From Paeniglutamicibacter antarcticus (GTDB lineage Bacteria; Actinomycetota; Actinomycetes; Actinomycetales; Micrococcaceae), in the NCBI RefSeq assembly GCF_900010755.1, contig NZ_CZJT01000101.1:62001-126000 (forward strand): a DNA stretch of 64,000 nt, read 5' to 3'. Shown here piece after piece: positions 1-8,198 of this stretch (positions are counted from its first letter, which is position 1; each line of letters begins with the position of its first letter). The notes below the pieces were generated by a model. The model ran no database searches. It saw nothing but the letters and a program-made list of their open reading frames with translations, and had not been told where the DNA came from. Position numbers and translations under genes: made by a program.

Positions 1-78
1 AAGACCAAGACCGTCACCACCCGCTGGCCCTCCGGGATCCGCGAGGGCGCAAGCTTCATCATGCCGGCCGGCAGCTGA
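1..78 (+). CDS. mmsA: methylmalonate-semialdehyde dehydrogenase, C-terminal end only
   Basis: The window opens inside a reading frame that ends at TGA 76-78 after 25 residues. The fragment has the TVTTRWP tail typical of CoA-acylating methylmalonate-semialdehyde dehydrogenases, and the next two genes are the preceding two steps of valine degradation, which supports the call. The body of the enzyme, including its catalytic Cys, lies outside the window. The identification rests on a short tail plus gene context. Confidence 0.6.
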   Translation, partial: KTKTVTTRWPSGIREGASFIMPAGS

Positions 79-84
79 CCCCCC

Positions 85-1164
85 GTGGCCACCGACGAAG
101 CCGACGTCCTCTTCGAAATCCGCGGCACCCTCGGAATCATCACGCTGAACCGGCCCCGGGCCGTCAACGCGCTGAACGCTTCGATGGCCGCTGCCATGCT
201 CGAAAGACTAACCGCCTGGGCCAGCGATCCATCGGTGGACCAGGTGCTGGTGCGAGGTTCGGGGGACCGCGGGCTGTGCGCCGGCGGGGACATCGTCGCG
301 ATCCACCGCGACATGGCCTCCGGCGGCAGTCAAACCGCAGCGTTCTGGGAGACCGAGTACCGGCTCAACGCACTGATCAATTCCTACCCCAAGCCCTACA
401 TTGCCTACATGGACGGGCTGGTGCTCGGGGGAGGGGTGGGGATTTCTGCCCACGGCAGTCACCGGATCGTCACCGAGCGCACCCGTAGCGGCATGCCGGA
501 AACCACCATCGGCTTTGTCCCGGATGTCGGCGGAACCTACTTGCTCTCCCGGTCCCCGGGCACCAGCGGTGTCCACGCGGCGCTGACCGGCGCGCACCTG
601 AACGCCGCCGAGGTCATCTACCTGGGCCTGGCCGACCACCTGATCGACTCGGCACGTTCGGCGGAGCTCTTCCTGGCCCTCCAGACACAACGCATCGATG
701 CAGTGCTTCCTGAATTCGCCAAGCCGGTTCCCGCCTCGGAACTTGAAGCCTGGCGGGGCTGGCTGGATGATGCCTATGACCGGCCGCGGGTCACGCAGAT
801 CGTGGTCAGGCTGCAGGAACTGGCGGCAGAGGGCAACGCCGATGCCGCGCGGACGGTTGGAATCCTCGCCAAAAAATCGCCGACGGCCCTGGCCGTTACC
901 CTTGAATCGCTGCACCGCGCCAAGCACCTGGATTCGCTGGAAACAACCCTTGAACAGGAATACCGGGTGGGCCTGCGTTTTCTTCAATCCAACGATTTCC
1001 CGGAGGGAATCCGCGCCCAGGTCATTGACAAGGACTATGCCCCCGCGTGGCAACCGGCGAATCTGCAAGATGTCACCGATGAGCTTGTTTCAGGGTTCTT
1101 CGCCCCGCTCGGCACCCGCGAACTGAAGCTAGAACCAAGCGCGCTCAGCGACGCGATCGATTGA
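85..1164 (+). CDS. 3-hydroxyisobutyryl-CoA hydrolase (enoyl-CoA hydratase/isomerase fold)
   Basis: 359-residue crotonase-fold protein that starts at GTG 85, six bases after the mmsA stop. GIITLNRP near the N-terminus, GLCAGGDI (oxyanion-hole region) and GFVPDVGGTYLLSR are the signature of the 3-hydroxyisobutyryl-CoA hydrolase branch, which is longer (about 350 residues) than ordinary enoyl-CoA hydratases (about 260). It should hydrolyse 3-hydroxyisobutyryl-CoA to free 3-hydroxyisobutyrate, the substrate of the next gene, in cytosolic valine degradation. It sits tightly between mmsA and mmsB in one operon. Confidence 0.9.
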   Translation: MATDEADVLFEIRGTLGIITLNRPRAVNALNASMAAAMLERLTAWASDPSVDQVLVRGSGDRGLCAGGDIVAIHRDMASGGSQTAAFWETEYRLNALINSYPKPYIAYMDGLVLGGGVGISAHGSHRIVTERTRSGMPETTIGFVPDVGGTYLLSRSPGTSGVHAALTGAHLNAAEVIYLGLADHLIDSARSAELFLALQTQRIDAVLPEFAKPVPASELEAWRGWLDDAYDRPRVTQIVVRLQELAAEGNADAARTVGILAKKSPTALAVTLESLHRAKHLDSLETTLEQEYRVGLRFLQSNDFPEGIRAQVIDKDYAPAWQPANLQDVTDELVSGFFAPLGTRELKLEPSALSDAID

Positions 1165-1178
1165 AAGTGGAGGATACC

Positions 1179-2105
1179 ATGACAGAAACAAGCCCTGCCG
1201 ATTCCGGCCGCATCGCCTTCCTGGGCCTGGGACACATGGGCGAACCGATGGCCGTGAACCTCATCAAAGCCGGCTTTGACGTTGTTGGGTTCGACGTGGT
1301 TCCCGCAGCTGTCGGCGCGGCGCGAGATGCCGGGGTGCCGTGCGTGGATTCTGCACTCGAGGCGGTGGCCGGTGCGGCGGTCGTGCTGACGATGTTCCCC
1401 TCGGGCGCCATCCTGCTTGATGCCTACCGAGGTGTTGGCGGCCCGGGCCTGCTCGAAAGCGCCCCGCCAAACACCCTGTTTCTGGACTGTTCGACCATAG
1501 ATGTGGCCCAGGCCCGCGAGGCCGCGGAGATCGCCCTGGCGGCGGGGCACCGCTCGGCAGATGCCCCGGTCTCTGGCGGGGTGGTGGGCGCCGAAGCCGG
1601 GACCTTGACGTTCATGATGGGCGCCGAGGAAACCGACCTTGCCCACATCACCCCGCTACTGGAGGTCATGGGCAAGAAAATCGTCCACTGCGGCGGCCAC
1701 GGGGCCGGGCAGGCGGCCAAGATCTGCAACAACATGCTGCTGGGCATTTCCATGATCGGTGCCGCCGAAGCGTTCGTGCTCGGCGAGAAGCTCGGACTGA
1801 GCAACCAAGCGCTCTATGACGTGATCTCCACGTCGTCGGGCCAATGCTGGGCGGTGACAACCAACTGCCCGGTCCCCGGCCCGGTGCCAACATCCCCGGC
1901 CAACCGCGATTATGTCCCGGGATTCGCCGGGGCGCTGATGGCCAAGGATCTCGGGCTGGCGCTCAACGCACTTGAGCATGCTGGGGTTGCCGCGCAACTG
2001 GGCCCGTTGGCCGCCCGGATATACCGGAAGTTCGCCGACGAGGGCGGTGCCGGGAGGGACTTCTCAGGCATCATCACCGAGATCAGGGGGCGTTCCGAAG
2101 GCTAG
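1179..2105 (+). CDS. mmsB: 3-hydroxyisobutyrate dehydrogenase
   Basis: 308-residue NAD(P)-binding beta-hydroxyacid dehydrogenase. An N-terminal Rossmann motif GLGHMGEPMAVNL is followed by DAPVSGGVVGAEAGTL (substrate loop) and GAGQAAKICNNMLLG, which carries the catalytic Lys of this family. It oxidises 3-hydroxyisobutyrate to methylmalonate semialdehyde, the substrate of MmsA. I prefer ATG 1179, preceded by GTGGAGG about seven bases upstream; an in-frame TTG at 1161 overlaps the previous stop and has no good ribosome site. The order hydrolase-dehydrogenase after mmsA marks a valine operon. Confidence 0.92.
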   Translation: MTETSPADSGRIAFLGLGHMGEPMAVNLIKAGFDVVGFDVVPAAVGAARDAGVPCVDSALEAVAGAAVVLTMFPSGAILLDAYRGVGGPGLLESAPPNTLFLDCSTIDVAQAREAAEIALAAGHRSADAPVSGGVVGAEAGTLTFMMGAEETDLAHITPLLEVMGKKIVHCGGHGAGQAAKICNNMLLGISMIGAAEAFVLGEKLGLSNQALYDVISTSSGQCWAVTTNCPVPGPVPTSPANRDYVPGFAGALMAKDLGLALNALEHAGVAAQLGPLAARIYRKFADEGGAGRDFSGIITEIRGRSEG

Positions 2106-2256
2106 GCCTGCCGCACGGGACCAACCGGAATAGTTGAGGCCAATCGACCAAATGGTTGATGTGCGGGGGAGCCCCAAAACGGAGGATGGGAGATAAGAAG
2201 GGGGGTCGTGCCTGTGGCAGGAGCCCCGATCATCCACCGAAAGTGAAACCCTCCCC

Positions 2257-3372
2257 GTGTTTCTTGCCATCCGTGACATCCGCTTCGCGAAGGGCCGCTT
2301 TGCCCTCATGGGCGGGGTCGTTGCCCTCATCTCCCTCCTGCTGGTCATGCTCTCGGGTCTAACCGCGGGCCTTGGGGACCAGTCAACCTCGGCGCTGAAA
2401 AACCTGGGCTCGGCGAACCAGTTGGTCGACAACGTCGCCTTCGGCGCGGCCACCGGAAACGCCCCCAAGGCATCCTTCACCGAAAGCCAGGTGACCGACG
2501 CGCAGGTCGACGCCTGGGCAAAGCAGCCGGGCGTGGCCTCGGCCGAGCCGCTGGGCATCAGCCAGACCCGTTTCCAGGGTGGTGCCGCCGGCTCCGACAC
2601 CAGCACCGGAACCACCAACGTGGCCGTCTTCGGTGTCCCGGCGGGCAGCACATTGGCGCCGCTTCCGGTCACCGAGGGTGACGCCGTCATCGGCGAATCC
2701 GTGGCCAAGGACCTGTCCCTGAAAATTGGCGACACCGTGTCCATGGCCGGGGTTGACCTGGTGGTCAGCGGGATCGCCCCGGATGCGTGGTACTCGCACA
2801 CCTCGGTCGTCTACACTTCCCTGGATTCCTGGGCCAAGCTCGCCCACTTGGGTGAAACCACGCAGGTGGGCACCGTCATCGCCGTGACCACCGAACCGGG
2901 CGCAACCCTTGACCAGGACGCGGCCAACGCCGCAGCCAACACCGTGAGCACCACCCGCACCGGATCCTTCGCCGCACTGGGCTCCTACAAGAGCGAAAAC
3001 GGATCGCTGCTGATGATGCAGGGGTTCCTCTACGGCATTTCCGCCCTCGTGATCGTGGCCTTCCTGACGGTCTGGACCGTGCAGCGCACCCGCGACATTG
3101 CGGTGCTCAAGGCCCTGGGCGCCTCCGGGAACTACGTGCTCCGCGACGCCATGACCCAGGCCGGCATCGTTCTGCTGCTGGGCGCGGGCGTCGGCGGCGG
3201 CATCGGATTCATTGTCGGCAGCTTCGCCGCCAAGGCCGCGCCGTTCATGATCAGCCCCGCCACCACGCTGATGCCGATCATCGGCGTCGTGGTGCTCGGC
3301 CTGGCCGGTGCCGCGCTCGCAGTCTCCCGCGTGACCAAGGTCGATGCGCTCATCGCCCTCGGCGGAAACTGA
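2257..3372 (+). CDS. ABC transporter permease, FtsX/MacB-like
   Basis: 371-residue membrane protein with one N-terminal membrane segment (about residues 15-40), a long extracytoplasmic domain (about 45-255), and three C-terminal membrane segments (about 258-360). This is the FtsX/MacB/LolC topology. The sequence after the first C-terminal segment, VQRTRDIAVLKALGAS, is the usual FtsX-family cytoplasmic loop that contacts the ATPase. GTG 2257 is the likely start. The partner ATPase follows after 67 bases. Such pairs export lipids, peptides or antibiotics or act mechanically; the substrate cannot be read from sequence. Confidence 0.85.
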   Translation: MFLAIRDIRFAKGRFALMGGVVALISLLLVMLSGLTAGLGDQSTSALKNLGSANQLVDNVAFGAATGNAPKASFTESQVTDAQVDAWAKQPGVASAEPLGISQTRFQGGAAGSDTSTGTTNVAVFGVPAGSTLAPLPVTEGDAVIGESVAKDLSLKIGDTVSMAGVDLVVSGIAPDAWYSHTSVVYTSLDSWAKLAHLGETTQVGTVIAVTTEPGATLDQDAANAAANTVSTTRTGSFAALGSYKSENGSLLMMQGFLYGISALVIVAFLTVWTVQRTRDIAVLKALGASGNYVLRDAMTQAGIVLLLGAGVGGGIGFIVGSFAAKAAPFMISPATTLMPIIGVVVLGLAGAALAVSRVTKVDALIALGGN

Positions 3373-3439
3373 TCTCCGCTCCAAAATCCGGCCCCAGGAC
3401 CCTCCCCATTTCTGCCCGTCTGAAAGGACACAGCGCACC

Positions 3440-4177
3440 ATGACCTCATACACCAGTGACCGTGCCGCCAACGAAACCGCTGCCGGCACCAAGGCCCTGC
3501 AATTGATCGACGTGACACTCGAGTACCCGGACGGCCAGGAAACCATCAAGGCCCTGGACTCGGTGAACCTTGCCGTCGGCGCGGGCGAAATGCTCTCGCT
3601 CATCGGCCCGTCGGGTTCCGGCAAGTCCTCGCTGCTGGCGGCCGCCGCAACGCTCATCCGCCCCACCCACGGCCTGGTGATCATCGACGGCACCACCGCC
3701 AGCGACCTGAATGACAAGGAAATGACCACGCTGCGCCGCGACAAGGTCGGCATCATTTTCCAGCAGCCCAACCTGCTGGCCTCGCTCACCTCCGCCGAGC
3801 AGCTCATGGTCTCAGACCACCTGCGCGGCAAGCCGCTGAAGGCGGCCAAGACCCGGGCCCTGGAACTGCTGGACGTGGTCGGGCTCGCCGACAGCGCCAA
3901 GAAGCGCCCGCACCAGCTCTCCGGCGGGCAGCGCCAGCGCGTGAACATCGCCCGTGCGCTGATGGGTTCGCCCAAGGTGCTGCTGGTCGACGAGCCGACG
4001 GCCGCCCTTGACCACGAACGCAGCGAATCGATCGTGCGCCTGCTGGCCGAGGTCACCCGCGAGTTCTCCGTGGCCACCGTGATGGTCACCCACGACACCG
4101 AGTTCATCTCGCTCACCGATTCGGTCGCCACCATGCGCGACGGCGTACTCGGAGCCTCCGAGCTCGTCTCCGCCTAG
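3440..4177 (+). CDS. ABC transporter ATP-binding protein, LolD/MacB type
   Basis: 245-residue ATPase with Walker A GPSGSGKSS (56-64), a Q-loop in FQQPNLLASLT, signature LSGGQRQRVNIARAL, Walker B VLLVDEPTAALD and switch His in MVTHD. The LolD/MacB-like pattern matches the FtsX-type permease upstream, so the two probably form one transporter. ATG 3440 lies after GAAAGGA; a longer in-frame extension to 3344 overlaps the permease and is unlikely. A strong terminator follows the stop. Confidence 0.9.
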   Translation: MTSYTSDRAANETAAGTKALQLIDVTLEYPDGQETIKALDSVNLAVGAGEMLSLIGPSGSGKSSLLAAAATLIRPTHGLVIIDGTTASDLNDKEMTTLRRDKVGIIFQQPNLLASLTSAEQLMVSDHLRGKPLKAAKTRALELLDVVGLADSAKKRPHQLSGGQRQRVNIARALMGSPKVLLVDEPTAALDHERSESIVRLLAEVTREFSVATVMVTHDTEFISLTDSVATMRDGVLGASELVSA

Positions 4178-4199
4178 TCGCCGGTAAGCTCCCAAGCGT

Positions 4200-4245
4200 G
4201 AGGCCCGGCTCCGGGGAGGTTGAATTATCCCCGGCGCCGGGCCTC
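4200..4245. terminator. bidirectional Rho-independent terminator
   Basis: Arms 4200-4216 and 4229-4245 pair over 17 positions with one mismatch; the loop is AT-rich. A pyrimidine/T-rich tract follows on the plus strand. It lies between the convergent ABC ATPase gene and the sialidase gene and probably serves both. Confidence 0.85.
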
Positions 4246-4266
4246 TTCTTGTTGCGCTGGGTGTGC

Positions 4267-7149
4267 CTATTTGACCTGAACCACCAGGGTCTTGCTTTCG
4301 GTGGAGCCCGCAGCATTGCCCAGCACCGCGGTGTACCGGTAGGTGCCCGGGGCCTTGTTTTCGAAGGACGTGCTGGCCCGCTGGGCCGCAGGGGTCGCGG
4401 CGGTCAGGGTCTGCTCGTCAACGACGGTGCCGTTTTCATACAGCGTGTACGCGGTGGCGTTGGTGCCCCACCACAGGTCGGTGGTGAGCGTGTAGTTCTT
4501 GGCGAACTTCGCGCCGGCGACACCGATGACCGGCTCGGCGGGATTCGCGTCCCGCACCTTCACCACGAGCGTGGCGGTCTTGGTGGTTCCCGCCGCGTTG
4601 GCCAGTTCCCCGCGGTAGCGATAGGTGCCGTTGGTCTTGCCGCTGACCTTGACCGTGGCCTTTTGGGCCGCCGGGGTGTTGGCCGTGAGCTTCTGCGTGG
4701 AGATCTTCACGTCGTTCTCGTACAGGGTGAAGCTGCTGGCGTTGCTGCCGTTCCACAGGTTCATGGCGACTTCGTAGTCGCCGTCCGCCAGGCCGGTGTC
4801 GTGGCCGTTGTTGTGCGAGAGCACGGCCTTGGAAGGGGCGGCGGTTGCCGTGTCTTCCGGTGCGACCGGGAGCTTGAATTCGCCGATCTCGGCCGATGCT
4901 TCGACGGCGGTGTTGCCGTTGGTGGCGCTGAATGCGAGCGAACGTGCGGCAAGCGTGCCTGCGGCCAGGTCCTGCGCCGTGAGCGTGTGCCTGACCGTGT
5001 AGTCGGTGGTCGCGCCCACAGCCAGCTCGCCGGCGATGGGGTCCGCGCCGGAAATTTCGGTCAGTCGCACGTTGCCGGCGTTCTTCAGGCCGACCACGTA
5101 GGTCACGGTATCTCCGACCGAGGCGTAGGAGTCGGCGTCGGCATCCTGCAGAACCGGCATGCCGGCCATTGCCTCGAGCCTGGGTGCACGGACCAGCACG
5201 TCGACCTCGTCGCCGACGATGTCATAGCTTTTGACCACGTCGTGGTTGGCGTTGATGCGGCCGACCGTCCACTTGGTGCTGGGGACAAAGAAGCCGTTGG
5301 CCACTTCCTCGGCGGTCACCGTGTGGCGCGGCGTGGAGCAAGTGTAGGAGTTGCCTGCGGCCAGGTTTCCGTAGCGGCAGTTCCCGGCGGGGCTGGCCTC
5401 TCCAACGGGCTTGGCCGCGAACGGTGCGAAGTTGCCCTCGGTGGGCACGACCCACTGGGCGATGTTCGATGCGCTGGTGACCTTGAAGGCGTACGGCAGT
5501 GCGTCGCCCGCGGCATACGGGTTGGCGGCGAGGTCGCGGGCTGTGTCGGTGCGGTTTCCGGCGACCTCGACGCCCGTGACTTCCTTGCCGGCGATGGTGG
5601 CGCGCAGGTTGCCCTGGGCCGTGGTGCCGTCGGCGGCGGTGAAGATCGTTTGCAGCAGGTACTTGCCGTTGGCCGTGACGGGAACCTTGACGTTGAGCTC
5701 GACGGTGCGCGATTCGCCGGCCAGCAGGTTGGCGATCTCGACGGTGTTGGAGGCGAATTTCTGGCTGGCGCCCAGCGTAAGTGCGCCGTTCAGCGCGGTG
5801 TCTTCCTGGTTGGTGATGGTCACCGACAGCTGGTGCGTGTCCCCGGCCTCGGCGGTGAAGTTGGCGGCCGACTGCGGGGCGCAGACGTAGTTCAGCCATT
5901 TCTCGTCGAATGACGCGAACGGCATGGAGTCGGTGTAATTGCCCTCGTAGAGCACGCCGAACTTGCCGTCGGCCAGAGCCGTGGACGAGGAGTAGGCGGA
6001 GAAGCCGTGGCGGATGGTGCGCAGGCCCGGCCAGCTGGCGCCGTCGTCGCAGGAGACTCGGGCCGAGAGGTTTTCGCGTCCGGTCTGCGAGTTGGCGCCG
6101 GTGTAGAGCAGCTTCCTGGCGTCCGTGCTACCTGCCGCGGCCCCCGGGACCAACTGGGTGATGTGGGCGTTGTTGGTGGGATCGGGCAGGTTCATATCCT
6201 GCTTGACCTCGGAATAGCTTTCTCCGCCGTTGCTGGAGATCGCGACCTTGCGGTAGCCGCCGTTGCCCGAATCGCGGGAGTTGAGCATGACGCGGCCGTC
6301 GGAGAGCTCCACGACCTTGTTTTCGTCCATTGCGCTGCCGGTGAACTGGCCGCGCTGCCAGGTGGCACCGTGGTCATCGGAGTACACCGAGTAGGACTGG
6401 TAGGTGCGCGATCCGTTGGCCAGTTGCACGTCACCCGCGTACTGCTGGATGAGCCGACCCGCATATTCGCCGCGGGTGAGTTGGATGCCCTGGCCGGAGG
6501 TCGCGAACATGCTGCGCACTGAGCCGGCGGCGGGCGTGGAACCCGGCTTCACGACATCGGTGATCAGGCGAGGTTCGCTCCAGGTGAGGCCGCCGTCGGT
6601 GGATTCGACGACCGCGGCGCTGATGACCTGGCGGTTGGCGTCGTCGTTGCCCCAGGCGCTGCCGTGGAAACCCTGGTCCTTCGAGTAGACGAAGAAGTTG
6701 AAGACCTTTCCGGACTCGGCGTCGACCACGTAGCTCGGGTCGGAGTATCCATACTTGGGTCCGCTGGCATCGGCGATGTGGCCCGCGGCGATGGTGGTCA
6801 GCGGACCCCAGGTCTTGCCATTGTCGGTGCTGCGGCGCTGCACGATGGTGTTGGGGTTCGGGGCGTCGCCCGCGCCGCCGGGACGCGCGTCCCAGGACGA
6901 GAGAACCACGCCGTCGCCCAGGTGGGCGAGAGCCGGGATGCGGTAGAACCAGTTGTTTTCGGTGCGGTCGGCGGCGAGGTTCTGCTCGGTGAAGCTTCCC
7001 GGTCCGGAGGTGGGATCGGTGCCGGGGATGGCTGTCGAGGCGAACGCGGCGCCCGCGGTCGACACCGGGATGACCAGGCTGAGTGCGGCCAGCGAGCCGA
7101 GCCAGGCAACTTTCCTGGTCGAGCGCGAACGAGGGGTGGAATGTGTCAT
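4267..7149 (-). CDS. nanH: secreted exo-alpha-sialidase with C-terminal repeat domains
   Basis: 960-residue extracellular glycosidase that should release terminal sialic acids from glycans. An Arg-rich N-terminus and hydrophobic stretch end in an Ala-rich cleavage region near residue 37, a Sec/Tat-like signal peptide. The six-bladed sialidase domain follows: YRIP (69-72, first Arg of the triad), then Asp-boxes STDNGKTW, STDGGLTW, SDDHGATW, CDDGASW, and a Tyr/Glu region AYSSS...LYEG matching the nucleophile pair. Behind it lie an NEW3-like beta-sandwich and, at the C-terminus, two tandem about 85-residue repeats (FTLYENDV..., YTLYENGT...) resembling chitinase-type Ig modules, probably for binding. 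ATG 7149 has GAAAGGA upstream; the open frame extends to 7425 but that part is non-coding in character. Confidence 0.92.
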   Translation of the reverse strand: MTHSTPRSRSTRKVAWLGSLAALSLVIPVSTAGAAFASTAIPGTDPTSGPGSFTEQNLAADRTENNWFYRIPALAHLGDGVVLSSWDARPGGAGDAPNPNTIVQRRSTDNGKTWGPLTTIAAGHIADASGPKYGYSDPSYVVDAESGKVFNFFVYSKDQGFHGSAWGNDDANRQVISAAVVESTDGGLTWSEPRLITDVVKPGSTPAAGSVRSMFATSGQGIQLTRGEYAGRLIQQYAGDVQLANGSRTYQSYSVYSDDHGATWQRGQFTGSAMDENKVVELSDGRVMLNSRDSGNGGYRKVAISSNGGESYSEVKQDMNLPDPTNNAHITQLVPGAAAGSTDARKLLYTGANSQTGRENLSARVSCDDGASWPGLRTIRHGFSAYSSSTALADGKFGVLYEGNYTDSMPFASFDEKWLNYVCAPQSAANFTAEAGDTHQLSVTITNQEDTALNGALTLGASQKFASNTVEIANLLAGESRTVELNVKVPVTANGKYLLQTIFTAADGTTAQGNLRATIAGKEVTGVEVAGNRTDTARDLAANPYAAGDALPYAFKVTSASNIAQWVVPTEGNFAPFAAKPVGEASPAGNCRYGNLAAGNSYTCSTPRHTVTAEEVANGFFVPSTKWTVGRINANHDVVKSYDIVGDEVDVLVRAPRLEAMAGMPVLQDADADSYASVGDTVTYVVGLKNAGNVRLTEISGADPIAGELAVGATTDYTVRHTLTAQDLAAGTLAARSLAFSATNGNTAVEASAEIGEFKLPVAPEDTATAAPSKAVLSHNNGHDTGLADGDYEVAMNLWNGSNASSFTLYENDVKISTQKLTANTPAAQKATVKVSGKTNGTYRYRGELANAAGTTKTATLVVKVRDANPAEPVIGVAGAKFAKNYTLTTDLWWGTNATAYTLYENGTVVDEQTLTAATPAAQRASTSFENKAPGTYRYTAVLGNAAGSTESKTLVVQVK

Positions 7150-7199
7150 GGTGTGCGGATTCCTTTCACACAGAATCATCTTGGGGCTGATTCGAACAG

Positions 7200-7228
7200 G
7201 ACATACGACGTGGGATGTCCTATGTAAA
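7200..7228 (-). promoter_or_regulatory. candidate sialidase promoter with overlapping inverted repeat
   Basis: On the minus strand TTTACA (7228-7223) and TATGTC (7205-7200) are 17 bases apart, a plausible -35/-10 pair. A perfect 7-bp inverted repeat, AGGACAT (7198-7204) and ATGTCCT (7215-7221), with a 10-base spacer covers the spacer and the -10, as expected for a repressor site. The regulator is unknown; the MarR gene just upstream is one candidate. Confidence 0.4.
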
Positions 7229-7363
7229 AGTATGTGAGCATCATCACGAAACGGGGTGGATGTGCGATCCCTCGGCGCGTCGGGTTGGGCCATTGGGTTG
7301 CATAAATGCAGGTCAAGGCGGCTCGTGAAGGAAGTCAAGAGGAGGCCTTGGTTGCCGCGGGGG

Positions 7364-7891
7364 CTAGGTTTCCCCTTTTTCCCCGGGGCGCCCGAAGTCG
7401 CCCGCGTCGCGGCGGAATTTCGCAAAGATGCGGATCAATGTCCCGATGTCTCGATCGGAGAACCCGGAGTCGGCAAAGACGCGGATGTTGAGCTCCTCGG
7501 TCGCCGCGGCGGCCAGCTCCCGGCCCCTGTCCGAGAGTGCAATCAGCGTGGTGCGCTTGTCGGTGGGGTGCTTGGTGCGTGCCACGAGTCCGGCGCCTTC
7601 GAGCCGGTCCACGGCGTTGGTCACCGAGGTCGCGTGGACCTGGAGGAGCGCGCTGGCTTTGTTCATGGCCAGCGCGCCGTCCCTGGAGAAGCTGAGCAGC
7701 GCCAGCATTTCATAGCGGGCAAAGGTTAGCCCAAAGGGCTTGAGTACGGTTTCTGCGCGCTGCAAGATGATCTGCTGGGTGCGCATCAGGGCGGTGATGG
7801 CCGCCATGGGCTCGGCAACCTCGCCCCATCCGCGACGCTCCCAATTGTGTTGGGCGTCCAGGATGGGGTCGCGCGGTAACGGCTGGCTCAT
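7364..7891 (-). CDS. MarR family transcriptional regulator
   Basis: 175-residue protein with the MarR winged-helix pattern: FARYEMLALLSF leading into the recognition helix (LLQVHATSVTNAVDRLEGAGLVAR) and the wing KHPTDKRTTLIALSDRGREL. MarR proteins are usually ligand-responsive dimeric repressors that bind 14-20-bp palindromes near their own genes. GGAGG lies seven bases before ATG 7891. It is divergent from the acyl-CoA dehydrogenase gene at 8199, with a palindrome between them, and runs in the same direction as the sialidase 214 bases downstream. Confidence 0.88.
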   Translation of the reverse strand: MSQPLPRDPILDAQHNWERRGWGEVAEPMAAITALMRTQQIILQRAETVLKPFGLTFARYEMLALLSFSRDGALAMNKASALLQVHATSVTNAVDRLEGAGLVARTKHPTDKRTTLIALSDRGRELAAAATEELNIRVFADSGFSDRDIGTLIRIFAKFRRDAGDFGRPGEKGET

Positions 7892-8124
7892 GTTCCCTCC
7901 GAGGTGAAAGTGTGGCCCAAGTTTACCGAAATGGGCCCCGGCTAGGGCTTTAGTGACGGAAAATCGTCTTCGCTGAATTCGGTCCCCGGAAAATCCGCGG
8001 GTGCATCGCCGGAGTTCCGGGCGGCCTCGCTGGGGCGCGGAACTCTTCGGAAATCGTCATTGCTGCCTTTCGGCCGAACCTAATTAGTAGGATGCCCTAG
8101 TGATTTGGATCACTTGTAAATATA

Positions 8125-8138
8125 CTTGGATATCCAAG
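8125..8138. promoter_or_regulatory. 14-bp perfect palindrome, candidate MarR operator
   Basis: CTTGGATATCCAAG is self-complementary over 14 bases and lies 61 bases before the acyl-CoA dehydrogenase start in an AT-rich patch. It is the only striking element in the 307-base intergenic stretch 7892-8198 between the divergent MarR and dehydrogenase genes. Its use as the MarR binding site is inference. Confidence 0.5.
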
Positions 8139-8198
8139 CATTTGGAAGGGTTCGGATCGAACCCCAAACGCTACGACAAAGCAAGGGAGCCACCCATC

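Noticed and set aside
2383..4134. 583-codon minus-strand frame over the FtsX-type ABC genes
   Set aside because: Antisense to two intact ABC transporter genes; low-complexity translation.
4198..5913. 571-codon open frame on the plus strand opposite the sialidase
   Set aside because: It is the GC-rich antisense frame of a clear sialidase gene; its Gly/Val/Arg-rich translation has no domain and no ribosome site.
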